Positions 25,957-38,559 of a stretch of DNA of 64,000 nt are shown here, in pieces. The notes beneath the pieces were generated by a model. The model had not been told where the DNA came from, made no database searches, and saw only the letters and a program-made list of their open reading frames with translations. Position 1 is the stretch's first letter. Each line of letters opens with the position of its first letter. The position numbers and the translations under genes are program-made. The DNA is from Sindora glabra (Eukaryota; Streptophyta; Magnoliopsida; Fabales; Fabaceae), in assembly GCA_020226215.1 (NCBI GenBank), contig CM035234.1, positions 49,603,275 through 49,667,274 on the forward strand, read 5' to 3'.

Positions 25957-26445
25957 ATTACGATTCCCAATTGTGGCCGCACAGCTTTTCAATTGTAATT
26001 TTTTATTATTTTCTTCGTAATCATCGTTGCTCTTTTATTTATCTGTAATTGTGTTCACGGTAAAGTATTCATAATAGTATACCTTAAAATCTGATAGTAT
26101 ACAAGGAAACGGGCGTTAGAATTTACATTACTGCAATTTATCATATCCCATGTTTTTCTCAATTTATTATTTTTGGATTTTCATAATTTGGGTGATAATT
26201 TTGATACGGCACAATAACTCTACATGAACACAAAATTTTTATATGGGTTTGAATTGAACTTATATAAGTTTAAATCAAAAATGGATTAATCTATTTAACA
26301 TAAATAATAAATAGGTCTTACTAAGGTTATAAATGAATTGATATGCCAATTAATTAAAAATTTATATTAAAATTAAAAAAATATGTTATTCAAGAAATAA
26401 TTTATGATTAAAACATAAATAGTAAAATATAATAAAAATATAAGG
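25957..26445. other. AT-rich DNA downstream of the F-box frame
   Basis: No continuation of the F-box protein with recognisable kelch, LRR or FBA motifs is visible. TTCATAATAG and AATTGTAATTTTTT-type AT-rich stretches at about 25990-26080 could serve as 3' end signals. Confidence 0.45.
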
Positions 26446-27400
26446 GAGAAAAATATAATATACCTTTTAATTTTTGACTGAACAATAAAAATAGTACATC
26501 AACTTTACAACTTTATACTTTACCTCTTACCTTTGATTAAGTGACAAAAATAATACATAAATTTAAAAACATTAAACTTTACACCCTAAACTTTTAAAAA
26601 AGTGAAATAGTTAATTTTTAGTTAAGTTTAATATTAATATCTATTGATCTTACTTTTTAATTGTGTTAAGCTACTTTCCAGTTTAGAAATGAAAAAAAAT
26701 TCAAAATTAATGATAAATTCTCCAAAAAAATAAAAAAGAGTTGAGATATTATGATTTAAAGTCATTTATAAAAATTTTGAGGCAAGGTATTCTCTAAGTA
26801 AAAAATTTATTTTAACTATATTAGTTTATTGAACTTTTTAAAAATATATAAAATAAATTAAATATTAAACTTTAAATTCATTATGCCTCTACCATATCAA
26901 AATTTTCATTTATATACTAACCTTTTTAAATAATAATTTATTAGAACAATTGAAATAAAAGCTTCTATAATATTCCTAAATTTTGTTCGTCAAACAATTT
27001 GATTTTTCAAATATATAGATTAGATAAATTTCATTAAACTTTTACAAATATGAATTTTGAAAACTTTTTTAGAAAGAAACTTTCATTAAATACAAGTAGA
27101 TCGAACTTTAACATTATGTATTCTTCAAGTTTGAATGTTTATCACAATATATTCATGGTTTCTAAATGACTTATTTTGTATACTATTAAAATATTTAGGT
27201 TAATAGGAGTTTAGATTTAACTTAAAGTTAATATTTTTACCTATTCTAAAAGTTAAGGGGCTAAAGTGTAAGGTTTTTAAAGTTTATGTACCATTTTTGT
27301 TATTCAATTAAAGTTTAAGGAAGTAAAGTGTAAGGTTTTAAATTTCATATGCCATTTTTGTCATTTGGTTAAAGTTCAAGGTAAATTGTATCTTCCCTAA
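26446..27400. mobile_element. Fold-back element with about 190-bp terminal inverted repeats
   Basis: The left arm (about 26446-26640) and the reverse complement of the right arm (about 27205-27400) match imperfectly throughout, including ACAAAAATAATACATAAATT against ACAAAAATGGTACATAAACT and a CACTTTACxxCCTxAACTTT motif. Each arm itself contains two copies of a roughly 70-bp subunit. The middle (26640-27205) is non-palindromic and has no reading frame. Architecture fits a MULE-like or fold-back MITE with long TIRs; target duplication not resolved. Confidence 0.6.
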
Positions 27401-27789
27401 ATATAAAATTTAGGTTAATAAAAGTTAAAAAATTAATTTATCAATGTTTAAAGATATTTTTATAAAAATAATATGTAATTAAATTTAATAAATAATTTTA
27501 TAATATAAATTTTATTAATTAAAATTATTAAATAGATTAAACGAATTAGTCTATTTTGACATATTTAATAAACGAATTAGTCCAATAAGATATCATTATT
27601 ATTTAGATTAGATTCAGATTAAGTTTATTCAAATTGTTATTTATTTTTTACATGATACAAAATTGATATGTAATAATGAATTTTCAAACCTATTTCCAAT
27701 GCATCATGTTCCTATTTTAATAAATGAATTAAGTCAAATTAGTTGTCATTTTTTAAAATGGGGCTATTTCTATTCAATGAGTTATGTGT

Positions 27790-28010
27790 AGATGCAAAAG
27801 TAATTGTGAGTGATCAATGATAATAAGTTTCAGTGGCTGAAAGTTCGATCTTTTTAAGTAAGATTTTATGTTCAAATTTTGTGATTAAAAAAAAATTGTT
27901 ATTGGAAGAGTTTTATTCCTATATTAGATCTAATTCAGTTCGACTCCAGATTAGTCATAATCTAATATAACTACCAGACACAGGAAGCCCTTGAATATAA
28001 AAAAATTAAT
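27790..28010 (+). mobile_element. Probable tRNA-derived SINE remnant
   Basis: TTTCAGTGGCTGAAAG (27828) and ATGTTCAAATTTTGTG (about 27869) sit at the spacing of pol III A and B boxes. They are followed by a body ending in CAGTTCGACTCCAGATTAG (27936) and ACCAGACACAGGAAGCC (27972), which resembles the tail of common eudicot SINEs (CGAATCCGGATTAG...ACCGGACACCGGGTG). A short A-rich tail follows. Strongly mutated and not transcription-competent in appearance. Confidence 0.4.
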
Positions 28011-31000
28011 AATTGTGAGGGAGAACTGCTATCAAATTAACAAGCCCAGGTAAGTTAGGTTCTACTTCAAACTAATGTGCCTTTTTGGAATCTTGTACGG
28101 AAGCAACTAAGATATATCATTTTTATCATATATAATTAAATTTAAAGGTTTAAATTATTAATTTGTATAATATTATACAGATAAAATAAAATTTAATAAT
28201 TTTAAATTAAAAATATATGACAAAATAGTATATCTTATTTACATTGTCCAACAGTCTATATAACAATAGAATTTGGATTTAGTTCAATGATTTAGGTGTA
28301 ACTATTCTATTATCTTATTTAAAAGTTTGAATGAAAAGTTTCATTTGCCTAAATTTATTTATAACTTGTTTGAATATATCTGCTAATTGAGAGATATTTC
28401 AACATAGCAATAAAATAATGGTGTGCATAAATGCAACATCATATCAACGACAGCCAATGAATCAATTAACTGGGTTAAGACTTAAGAGCGTTTGACCCTC
28501 CGTTGCGAAGAATAAATAAATTTGCAAAATGACCCTCAAAATTTGTCAATTTTTAAAAGAGTGTTGCACTTAGTCATTGCATTATATATCTTCCCGAACA
28601 CAAAAATTGAGAAAGTGTTTGACTCGAAGAATTACATTCTTGGAAAAATGTACATTTTTAGAAATATAATTTTTAAGTATATGATTTATTAGAATATAAC
28701 ATTCCTATATTTATTTTAATATATATATATATATATATTTAGAAATGTTTTTTCATATTTTCATATATATTATATTTTCATATTTAGTTCACGCTTATTA
28801 CTTTTTAAAAAAATATCTTTATTAATTTTTTATTATAAATTATAGATTTAATTAAAAACATGTGAATAAAGGCTTTTGAAGATCTAATAAATTAATAATT
28901 TGAATTCTCTTCAATTAAAACATAATAAACAATTTAATATATAAAATATTAAAATTTTTAAGAATTTAAATTTGAAATTTTCATATAATTAATTATAAAA
29001 GCAAGCTAAAATTCATCTCTGATATTAAAATATTAGTTTTGTATAACTCATATTTAAACTTTTATTTCTTTTTTTCCTTTCCAAGGAATTAAAAATTATA
29101 AATTGTGATTTTTATATAAATGAGAAAATTTTAAAAGTATATATTACATATGAATATGCAATATTAATCAATGTAATTATACAAATTAAAATTTAGTAGT
29201 ACAAGTCATTTTTTTCATTAGATTTTGTATAAATTAATAGGATTGGAATTTAGATTTTTTTTTTCGCTTATTCAATGTAGTTATGCTTGTTATCATGAAA
29301 AAATTAAAAATAAAAAATGAAAATAAAAATTTTTCAAAATAAATCAGAGTGTAAAAAAATAGATATAAAATTATTCTTTTATTTTAATATCAATATTTTC
29401 ATTTCATGAAAAATTTGAGATACATACCTTTTCCTATGAAAATATTTTAAAGGAATAATTGGGTTAAAAATATTCTTGAATAAATTTTTTAAAATTTAAA
29501 TTAAATATAAAAATATAACATTCTTATAAAATTTTTCTAAAAATATAATCAATATTTCATGAATCAAAACACCTCTTGAGTAAAAAAAATTTGCACATAT
29601 AATGATCTGTAATCCATAGAACTTCCATATCCTCCTTTCTCCCTTTTTTTGGCACACATCATAATGCATAATTTCATCAAAATCAGTACCCTCTTGGCAC
29701 ATTCAATCGTAAAGTATATTTTCCAAACCAAACAGCAGCCATAATAAACAAATTATCACATTTAATTCAAAACTCTCAATTGCTTTGATGCTTGCAAGTG
29801 CGGAATATCTAACATTAACGGCTACTAAATCATTTTGCTGTAGTTTCTTCGTTTTTAAAAAGAAAATGACAGAGCATAGACATTATGATAGACCTGCTGA
29901 CTCCCTCTGCGTGAGCACTGCTGGCATAAACCCCAAACCATCCGTTGCTCTCTCCTCTGGTCCCCATTTTCTTGTCCTTTTTTGGTTTTTCGACTAGGCG
30001 CTCAATGTTCATGTGTTGGACTTCAAGGCCGGCCCAAAATTCCAAATGCAAATGTTTATTTTTCTGGAAATTTGCCTAGAGATTTTTAGTTTATTTTTTT
30101 CTTCTTCTCTTTGGTTTTACTTCAAAATTTCTTACAAAGCTTCGTTATAAAAGGTTAAATACATTTTTTTGTCTCATATTTTTGTCTCTAAAATTATGCA
30201 TAGGAAAGCATTTGGTTTCAATTTTTTTAAATATTTTTATCTTTTATAGTTGATAGTTGATTTTTTCTCCTTTTGGAAAAATCTATTTTTTGTGCCATGC
30301 AGCATTTAAATTTGATTTTTTAATCCTTTTCTCACCCATCTCTTTCTTTTGTCAACAAATATGTGTGTATTCGTATGAGAAATTGTTATATGACTATTGA
30401 TAGTAGAAGTTAAAAGACTCCACTATAATGAAATATTTTTAAGTATACAAAATCAATTTTACAATGTTGATTAGTTTGTATGTAGAATCAATTCTCATGT
30501 AAATTTACTATGACTTTTGAAAAAAAATCCAATTTTTTTTTGCCCCTTTGGGTTGTCTCTCTATCTAGATGTGGAGACATCTTCTTTTAAGAAATAATTG
30601 TATTGTATGAGGTGTTCACTTAACTTTACTTGATTATATTGGATCTATTGTTAAGATGTATGATTTTTACAAATTTACTAATTTATAAAACTTTTATTTC
30701 TACAGATTTGCAAATGTATGTTAGTGATAATGATCTTTTACTTATAGTAAATAAATACTATTTTTCTTATTATATTTTTCTCATTATGTTTTAGTATTTT
30801 GATTTTTTTGTTATTAAAAGTATGTTTTATTTGCTAAGCATTTGAGAAGTTATATGTCAAAATAATACTGCTTAAACTATGAGCATTTTGTTCAAATATA
30901 TATTAGAGTTATTGGTTAATATTTTGAGTAATTTTAGATAACTAAAACTAATTTACATTTTAGGATGATTTGAAGGTCTTGCGTAGTAAATAATTATTAG

Positions 31001-31130
31001 TGATGCCTTCAGAAATAGTATTAAGCCTTTAAATTAAAGCTAACTTTATTGATATAAGAACTCTAGTTTTTATCATTTAGATTTGGGATCAAAATTGTAT
31101 TTAGAGTACTCATCGTAGGTTTTCTTGTAG
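28011..31130. other. AT-rich intergenic DNA, no gene seen
   Basis: Two overlapping frames on opposite strands (29785-29997 plus, 29830-30051 minus) lie in a slightly less AT-rich patch. Neither has a motif, a domain or supporting context. (AT)n occurs at about 28721-28738. Confidence 0.5.
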
Positions 31131-31135
31131 CCTAT
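31131..31135. repeat. Target site duplication, left copy (CCTAT)
   Basis: The five bases immediately outside the TG end of copia A match 38560-38564 exactly. Confidence 0.7.
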
Positions 31136-32515
31136 TGTTAGGATCGGGAGCCATACGAGCACAACGGAATAAATCGATCGATTCCATTAGATCCATGCAA
31201 AAACGTTAAATTGGAATAAGGGTTCGTTCAATACCTTTGTTGATGACTCTAGAATTCGGTCGTTGATCACCTCTTCAGCTTCCTTTCGGCCGAAGACTCT
31301 GAAGTATCCACACGAACCCGTGAATCACCGATGAATGTCCACACAAACACCAATTGGAATTGATCTCCTTTCACCTCGTAGTGCTAGCTACGCCTCTTTA
31401 GGGGTTTTGGTCAAAGAGAGGTGCTAAGGTTTTCTGTGCTTTTTTGGGGTGCGTGAATAATGATAATATCAACTATTATTACCCAACAAGCCTATTTAAA
31501 TAGGTGCATAGAAAAACCTAACCTATTTGGGCTTTATTTCATGTACAATTATAGGCTTACTATTGGGCCTTATAATTATAAGATGAATTCCCAAATATTA
31601 GGCCTAAACAATTTGGTCCATTATTTTCAAATTCACTAGGCTCTAAGTGTGCGACTCTACAGGCTCTTATTACGTTGGCAATGACCATTGATCATATTAA
31701 TGATCATAAACATCGATCGATGTTTAGCAACACATCATTGTTACCCAAGAAATGAGAAAGTCGGTGATTTGACTAAACCTTTATACGTGATCATCACCTA
31801 TGTCCTTTTGTCCTATACATCTAGATTGAGCACGAGACATGGACCGTGTCATTCCTGTATAGCCCAATCTTAAGGTTTCTTGATTCCTAAGTAAGTTGAC
31901 TGAAACAAATATAATCGACATCCTATGTCAATTCATCTGAGTATGGTCATGCATTTTCTTAGCTTTACTTAATCAAGGGGCCCACAGATGTTATTCCTAT
32001 TATATAGGAGGGACAAATCTTATCTTGATCACACAAATCCCTCCGCATGATATGTGACATATCCAATATCTACCCTTACATTCACTCAACCATTAGTGAT
32101 ATAGAATAGTATCAAAATATGAAATTCACATGTAGGGAACTTTAGTGATCTCAGGTCAAAGAACCATATTAATAATGATCACTAAGAACCACTCATGACA
32201 CTCATATAACGATCCATGTAGTGTTCTTAATATGGGTCGGTTCAGTATACAAGTTCTCTAACTTGTACTCATGTGTAAACTTAATATCCCATATAAGTCT
32301 TCACACATGCTAGTCTTAACATATCAAAGCAACCTAATCCATAATGATATATGACTAGGGACATTTAAGAATACAATTATTCTAAGGTTATTATCATAAT
32401 TGAATATATTACGCAGATAATATATATAAATATAATAATTGAAATTGCCATTAAAATAACATGATTCAAAATTACAATCACCAATATGATTAGTTTTAGG
32501 GCATATATACTAACA
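31136..32515 (-). repeat. Complete 3' LTR of copia A (1380 bp)
   Basis: The plus strand reads TGTTAGGATCGGG...TACTAACA, so the terminus is TGTTAG/CTAACA inverted. In element orientation it begins TGTTAGTATATATGCCC right after the polypurine tract. A palindromic TATA-type motif CCTATTTAAATAGG is at 31491-31504. Transcription toward lower coordinates would start near 31465, making 31136-31465 the R-U5 part. Confidence 0.9.
31491..31504 (-). promoter_or_regulatory. TATA box of the copia A LTR
   Basis: CCTATTTAAATAGG is a perfect palindrome containing TATTTAAATA, placed about 355 bp from the U5 end of the LTR, a usual spacing for a retroelement promoter. The truncated 5' LTR does not contain it. 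Confidence 0.55.
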
Positions 32516-32526
32516 ATCTCCCACTT
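32516..32526 (-). other. Polypurine tract of copia A
   Basis: On the minus strand AAGTGGGAGAT directly precedes the TGTTAG start of the 3' LTR. It primes plus-strand DNA synthesis and fixes the LTR boundary. It lies immediately after the polyprotein stop codon (32530-32532). Confidence 0.85.
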
Positions 32527-32529
32527 GCA

Positions 32530-35500
32530 CTAAAGCCAATCATCCATGTATCTAATACCTATGGATCTCATATGACTATTATGCTTTTGCTGCGTTAGGG
32601 CTTTTGTCAATGGATCGGTGACATTATCGTCAGTCGGTATTCTTCATATCCTAACATCATTTCTGTTAACAATATCTCTTATGAGATGATAGCGCCAAAG
32701 TATATGTTTGGATTTTTGGTGAGATCTAGGTTCCTTGGTTTACGCAATGGCTCCATTATTGTCATAATAGAGCTCTATTGGGTCAGCAATGCTAGGAACA
32801 ACTCTAAGTTCAATGATGAACTTCTTAATCCAAACAGCCTCTTTTGCGGCATCTGATGCTGCAATGTATTCGGCTTCTATTGTAGAATTAGCCACTGTCC
32901 CTTGCTTTGAACTCTTCCAAGTCACAATGCCACCATTAAGGCAAAATACAAAATCTGACTGCGACCTGAAGTCATCTTTGTCGGTTTGAAAGCTAGCATC
33001 AATGTAACCATTTACAATGAGCTCTTCCTCACCTTCATAAATCAAAAACATGTCTTTAGTTCTTCTTAAGTACTTAAGAATATTCTTGATAGCTGTCCAG
33101 TGACTTTCATCAGGATCTGATTGGTATCTGCTCGTCATGCTTAAAGCATACGAGACATCAAGACGAGTACATAACATGGCATACATGATAGACCCAATCG
33201 CAGATGCATAAGGGATCTTACTCATGCGCTGTCTCTCATACTCTGTGGAAGGACATTGAGTTCTTGAGAGACTTATGCCATGTGACATCGACAAGAATCC
33301 TCTTTTAGAATCTTGCATGCTAAACCTTTTTAGCACCTTGTTGATGTATGTACTCTGACTTAGGCCAAGCAATTTTCTCGATCTATCTCTATAGATCTTG
33401 ATACCTAATACATAGGAGGCCTCACCTAAGTCTTTCATAGAAAAACAATTTCCTAACTAAGTTTTTACAGACTGGAGTGTAGGAATGTCATTTCCAATGA
33501 GTAATATGTTATCTACATATAACACCAGAAAGATTATTGTGCTCCCACTAACCTTCTTGTACACACAGGGTTCATTTTCATTCTTGATAAAACCAAACTC
33601 TTTGATCGCATCATCGAAACGAAGATTCCAACTCTGAGAAGCTTGCTTCAACCCATAAATGGATTGTTGCAATTTACAAACTTTTCCAGCATTTTCAGGA
33701 TTTACAAAACCTTCAAGTTGTGTCATGTACACATCCTCAAGAAGATTTCCATTAAAGAAAGTAGTTTTGACATCCTTTTGCCAGATTTCATAATCATAAT
33801 ATGCTACTATAGCTAGAAGAATCTTGATGGATTTAAGCATGACAACTAGAGAAAAAGTCTCATCATAGTCAATACCATGGATTTGTTTGAAACCTTTTGC
33901 AACCAATCGTCCCTTAAAGGTACACACATTACCATCCATGTCAGTTTTCTTTTTGAAAACCCATTTGCACCCAATGGGTTTTACCCTTTTAGGTGGATCA
34001 ACCAAAGTCCAAACTTAGTTTGAATACATGGAGTCCATCTCTGATTTCATAACTTCTAGCCATTTCTCAAAATCTGGTCCCATCATAGCCTCTTGGTAGG
34101 TTGTGGGCTCATCTTGGTCCATGAGCAACACATTACCGTGATGAGTCACGAGAAAACCATATCTCTCGGGCTCACGACGTATCCTACTAGATCTACGTGA
34201 ATTTTGTATTACATGAGCAGGTTCTTCCACAACTGTTTGCAGAACCGGCTCAGGTTCCATCTCAAGTTCAATATTTTCTCGTTGATCTTGAATTTCTTCA
34301 AGTTCAATTCTTCTTCCACTAATTCTTTTAGAGATAAATTTTCTCTCTAGAAAAATACCAGTTCGAGCAATAAACACTTTTTGTTCGGTTGGATTATAGA
34401 AATAATATCCTTTTGTTTCCTTAGGATATCCAACGAAAAAATATTTATCAAATTTGGGTCCAAGTTTATCAGAAGCCTGACGTCTTATGTAAGCTTCGCA
34501 GCGCCAAATCTTTATAAAAGACAAACTAGGACGTTTCCCAGTCCATATCTCATATGGTGTCTTTTGAACTGATTTTGACGGAACACGGTTTAGTGTGAAA
34601 GTTGCAATCTCTAGAGCATGTCCCCAGAAGGAATTTTGAAGGTCAGCCTAACTTATCATTGACCGAACCATGTCTAACAAAGTTCGATTCCTCCTTTCAA
34701 AAACACCATTCCATTGAGGTGTTCCTGGTGGAGTGAGTTGTGATACAATGCCACACTCCTTTAGATGATTAAGGAACTCTCGGTCTAAGTATTCACCACC
34801 TCGATCTGATCGAAGTGCTTTAATACTTTTACCAAGTTGGTTTTGTACTTCATTTTTGAACTCTTTGAACTTTTCAAAAGATTCAGACTTGTGTTTCATA
34901 AGAAACACATAACCATATCTACTGAAATCATCAGTAAAAGTAATGAAGTACTGATAACCTCCTGTAACTTGTGTGTTTAAAGGTCCACATACATCACTAT
35001 CTATAAGGTCCAATAAATCACTAGCCCTTTCACCTTTCCCAGTAAAAGGGGCTTTAGTCATCTTACCTAATAAACATGACTCACATACCTCATATGATTT
35101 GAAATCAAATGAGTCCAAAAATCCATCCTTATGAAGTTTGGAGATGCATGTCTCATTTATATGGCCTAAATGACAATGCCAAAGATAGGTTGGATTTAAA
35201 TCATTAGTTTTGACCTTCTTCGTGTTTATGTTATAGATTGGATTTTCAAGGTCCAGAACATAAAGACCATTCATTAATTGTGCACTTCCATAAAACATTT
35301 CATTTAAATAAATAGAGCAACATTTGTCCTTTATTATAAATGAAAAACCTTTCTTGTCTAAACAAGAAACAGAAATCAAATTTCTACTAACAGTAGGCAT
35401 AAAATAACAATTGTCTAATTCTAAAACTAATCCACTAGGTAAAGATAAATAATAAGTCCTTACAGCTAATGCAGTAACTCTTGCTCCATTTCTAACGCGC

Positions 35501-36478
35501 AGGTCCACTTCACCTTTGGCTAATGATCTACTTTCTTTAAGATCCTGCACATTTACACAAATGTGAGTACCACATCCAGTATCTAATACCCAAGATATAG
35601 AAGTAGATAAATTAACCTCTATAACATAAATACTTGAGTTGGAAGTCCCACTTTCCTTTTGCTTCTTAAGCTCTTTCAAGTAAATCTTGCAATTTCGCTT
35701 CCAATGTCCTGGTTCTTTACAATGGAAGCATTGCCCTTCCTTGGCCATGCCACCTTTGGGCTTCAGTGCAGAGGAACTTGATTTGGACTTTCCATTAGTC
35801 TTGTCCTTTTTCTTTTTATTCTTGGCCTTAGACTTGCCCTTTCCTTTGCCCTTTTGAACCATCATAATGGAATTGGGCTTGGACTTTTTCAAGTTCTACT
35901 CAATAGTTCTCAACATGTTAAGCAGTTCAGGCAAAATCTTATCAATTTCGTTCATGTTGTAATTCATGACGAATTGACTATAGCTCTTAGGCAACGATTG
36001 CAGAACTATATCAGTGGCCAATTCTTGCTGCAAAGGAAAACCCAATCTTTCAAGGCTATTGATGTACCCAATCATTTTAAGCACATGTGTAGCAACGAGT
36101 GTTCCTTCAACCATCTTACACTGAAATAATGCTTTAGATACATCATATCTCTCATGTCTGGTAGAGTTGTTTAAGGTGATCAATCATATTGAACGCCTCC
36201 ATGTTCTCATGTTGCTTCTGAAGCTCAGAGTTCATGGTAGCAAGCATAAGACAACTGACATCCAAAGCATATTTTAGATGCTTCTTATAAGCATCCTTTT
36301 CTGCTTGAGGAGCATTAGCAGTAGGCTCATCTGGAGTAGGTTGCTCTAGGACATACTACTTTTTCTCATACTTGAGGACAATCCTCAAGTTTTGATACCA
36401 ATCGAGAAAATTCATCCCATTTAATTTATCCTTCTCAAGGATAGATCGCAGTGATAAGTTTGATGCATTTGATGCCAT
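32530..36478 (-). pseudogene. gag-pol polyprotein of copia A, interrupted
   Basis: Start chosen at ATG 36478 (MASNASNLSLRS, the usual start of this gag type). Gag codon 41 is a stop (36356-36358), and a small indel near 36185 shifts the frame. Further in-frame stops lie at 35896, 34648, 34015, 33457 and 32740, with a TGA shortly after the last. Apart from the gag shift, the frame is kept to the natural stop at 32530. Domains in order: gag; CCHC knuckle (CFHCKEPGHWKRNC, 35689-35730); aspartic protease (WVLDTGCGTHIC, about 35557-35592); integrase with the HHCC region (WHCHLGH...CESC) and a D-D35-E triad whose last two residues are in RSDRGGEY and NGVFERRNR; RT; RNase H. RT reads YVDN in place of YVDD (altered codon 33508-33510). 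RNase H keeps its acidic residues (GYIDAS, EAEY, YDNNGA). Confidence 0.95.
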
Positions 36479-38369
36479 GGTTATCTACAATAAAAAAATA
36501 TACAAAATGAGAATCATGTATTTTATTTATTTAATAAGGTCTTTTATTAAATAATACTCCCACTATTTTTCTCAAAATAATAGCCCTCACTATTATTTCG
36601 AAAAATCTTATCATCAAGGTTTTCTAGTGAGCCAAGATCTATATTTTATCAAATCTTGAGTTAGCTTTGGCTAATCACTCAAGATATGGCTGTTTAGGTA
36701 GACAACTCCTTATCAATTACATCTTATGCAACTCTTGGATAGTTGGGTGAATAACATTTATTCAAATTCATCTCATGAATTCATAACCAACTCTATGCCT
36801 CTAGGCCCCAATCCTATTAGTGTAGCCTAGTTAAGTCAAGACCTAATAATTAACAATTTGGATATCACTATTATCCCATCGCATCTTACCAAGATAGACT
36901 TTAGGTACTTTGCTTTGGCAAACCCACTTATAGTCGATCAAGATCTTGATGAGTGCTATTATTGGAAGGCATCTTTGTTGACTTAATATTTTGTTTTAGG
37001 GATTTTAATTTATTTGATCTCACCATTATATACTTAGTTTTATTAAGCATGCATTATATACATCTAGCATAGGTATCTCATACATTCATCATATGCATCT
37101 CATACATGAAACATAAATTAAGCGTAACATGATTATGGCCTAACCTAAGTGATATTCTAGAGCTCAAGAATATCAAATAAAACTAAGAAAGAAAAACTTC
37201 TTCTTAAGAATTTTCTTCTTTCTTCATGGTTTGATCTCCACTTCCATTGTTTCCTCTTCAGGTGCTCCAATAAAATTATTACATAATAATAAAGAAACCT
37301 CGAGTTACATTCGAAGGGAGTAAGATGAGAAGAGAATGTACAATTAGAAGTAATAGAGAGGCACAACACGCAGGCCGTATTTTAAAATTACAACAAAACC
37401 AAAGGCCATAATCATGCACCATACATCAAGCAACAAAACAACATGATAGGTGAAACATATATCCAAATATATTTTCAATATCAAAATCTGAATTAATTAA
37501 TTCTGAATTAATTAACTAATTACTTAATGTCACACTACGTAGAGAATTTATGGCGGTCCCGCTAGCCAGTTAGCGGGTGAGGTCAAGGGGCAACGCCCCT
37601 GTCCGCCCCCCGCCCAAAAAATTGATTGCACCTGACATTCAGATTGCAATTCAATTTGTCAACAATTGACATTCCCCTTTAGTCAATCAATTCAACAATT
37701 ATTGACACTCAAATCACGGGTTTACAAATCTGATTTATGACAGAATCATAATGGATAAATTTTAATCATATTAAAATAGATCCAATTAATTCACAGATTT
37801 TATACGAAACAGATTCAACAATCAATTTCATGAAAAATCAGATTCAACCATTAAGCGCAAGGTATATCACATATACGAAAAAGATTCAAGAAGCTAATTT
37901 GATTAATTCTGATTCATGATAGAATCTGTGTTTTAATCAGAAAACATCTTTCATATATTAAAACAGATTCACGCAATTAATTCTTTTGATTCTGTTTAAA
38001 ACAGAACCTAGAAATCAGTTTCAAATTCGAATCAAAATCCAGAATTATTACAACAGATTTAAATTTAAAAAGAAACCCAGAAACAGATTCGAGTTTCAAT
38101 CAAAAATCCAGAAACAGATTCAAATTCAAACCAGAAACAAGAATTAATCACGAAACACATTCAAATTTAAATCAGAATTCAAAATTAGGTTCAAATTCGA
38201 AACAAAATCAGAATTAATCATATTAAGTTTACTTGAACCAAAATGCACGAAATCAAATTTACCCTAATCCTAATTAGGAATTATTGAAGCGTGATATACA
38301 GAACAATTCATCAAGCATCATAATCACGCAATTAGCAAACAAAATCCTAATTTAACGTTTTTACAAGTA
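36479..38369 (-). other. Long untranslated leader of copia A
   Basis: Nearly 1.9 kb separates the primer site from the gag ATG. It has no credible reading frame. It contains a G+C-rich block with two hairpins (37558-37600), and 37740-38240 is dominated by recurring AAACAGATTCAAATT-type segments. This length is large for copia leaders and may hold packaging or translation signals. Confidence 0.6.
37558..37600. repeat. Two adjacent G+C hairpins in the copia A leader
   Basis: CCCGCTA (37558-37564) pairs with TAGCGGG (37571-37577) across 6 bases, and AGGGGC (37586-37591) pairs with GCCCCT (37595-37600) across AAC. A C-rich tail (GTCCGCCCCCCGCCC) follows. They stand out sharply from the AT-rich leader. 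Confidence 0.8.
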
Positions 38370-38381
38370 GCTCTGATACCA
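38370..38381 (-). other. Primer-binding site of copia A (tRNA-iMet)
   Basis: On the minus strand TGGTATCAGAGC follows the LTR end (...TCCTAACA) by one base. This is the standard plant copia complement to the 3' end of initiator methionine tRNA. Confidence 0.9.
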
Positions 38382-38382
38382 C

Positions 38383-38559
38383 TGTTAGGATCGGGAGCCA
38401 TACAAGCGCAGCGGAATAAACCGATCCCATCCTCTGGATCCATGCAAAAATGTTAAATTGGAATAAGGGTTCGTTCAATACCTTTGTTGATGACTCTAGA
38501 ACTCGGTTGTTGATCACCTCTTCAGCTTCCTTTCGGCCGAAGACTCTGAAGTATCCACA
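38383..38559 (-). repeat. Truncated 5' LTR of copia A (177 bp)
   Basis: It aligns without gaps to 31136-31312 of the complete LTR (13 mismatches by eye), then stops at ...GTATCCACA. It is immediately followed by CCTAT, the same five bases that precede the other end. U3, the TATA box and the upstream part of the transcribed repeat are missing. Confidence 0.9.

Larger units (their letters stand above)
31136..38559 (-). mobile_element. Ty1/copia LTR retrotransposon 'copia A', 7.4 kb, defective
   Basis: On the minus strand the order is truncated 5' LTR, primer-binding site, long leader, gag, protease, integrase, RT, RNase H, polypurine tract and complete 3' LTR. Integrase before RT defines the copia superfamily. 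CCTAT flanks both ends. The element cannot be autonomous now: the polyprotein is interrupted by several in-frame stops and one frameshift, the RT active site is altered, and the 5' LTR lacks U3 and its promoter. Over the 177 bp the LTRs share I count 13 differences, 7 of them packed into a 16-base stretch, so insertion is not recent unless that cluster is a conversion tract. I do not assign a lineage. Confidence 0.95.

Noticed and set aside
29785..30051. Two overlapping frames on opposite strands (70 and 73 codons)
   Set aside because: No motif, no start context preference and mutual overlap; typical chance frames in a locally less AT-rich patch.
32789..32989. 66-codon plus-strand frame
   Set aside because: Antisense to the RNase H domain of copia A; the minus-strand reading is clearly the real one.
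35854..36129. 91-codon plus-strand frame
   Set aside because: Antisense shadow of the gag region of copia A.
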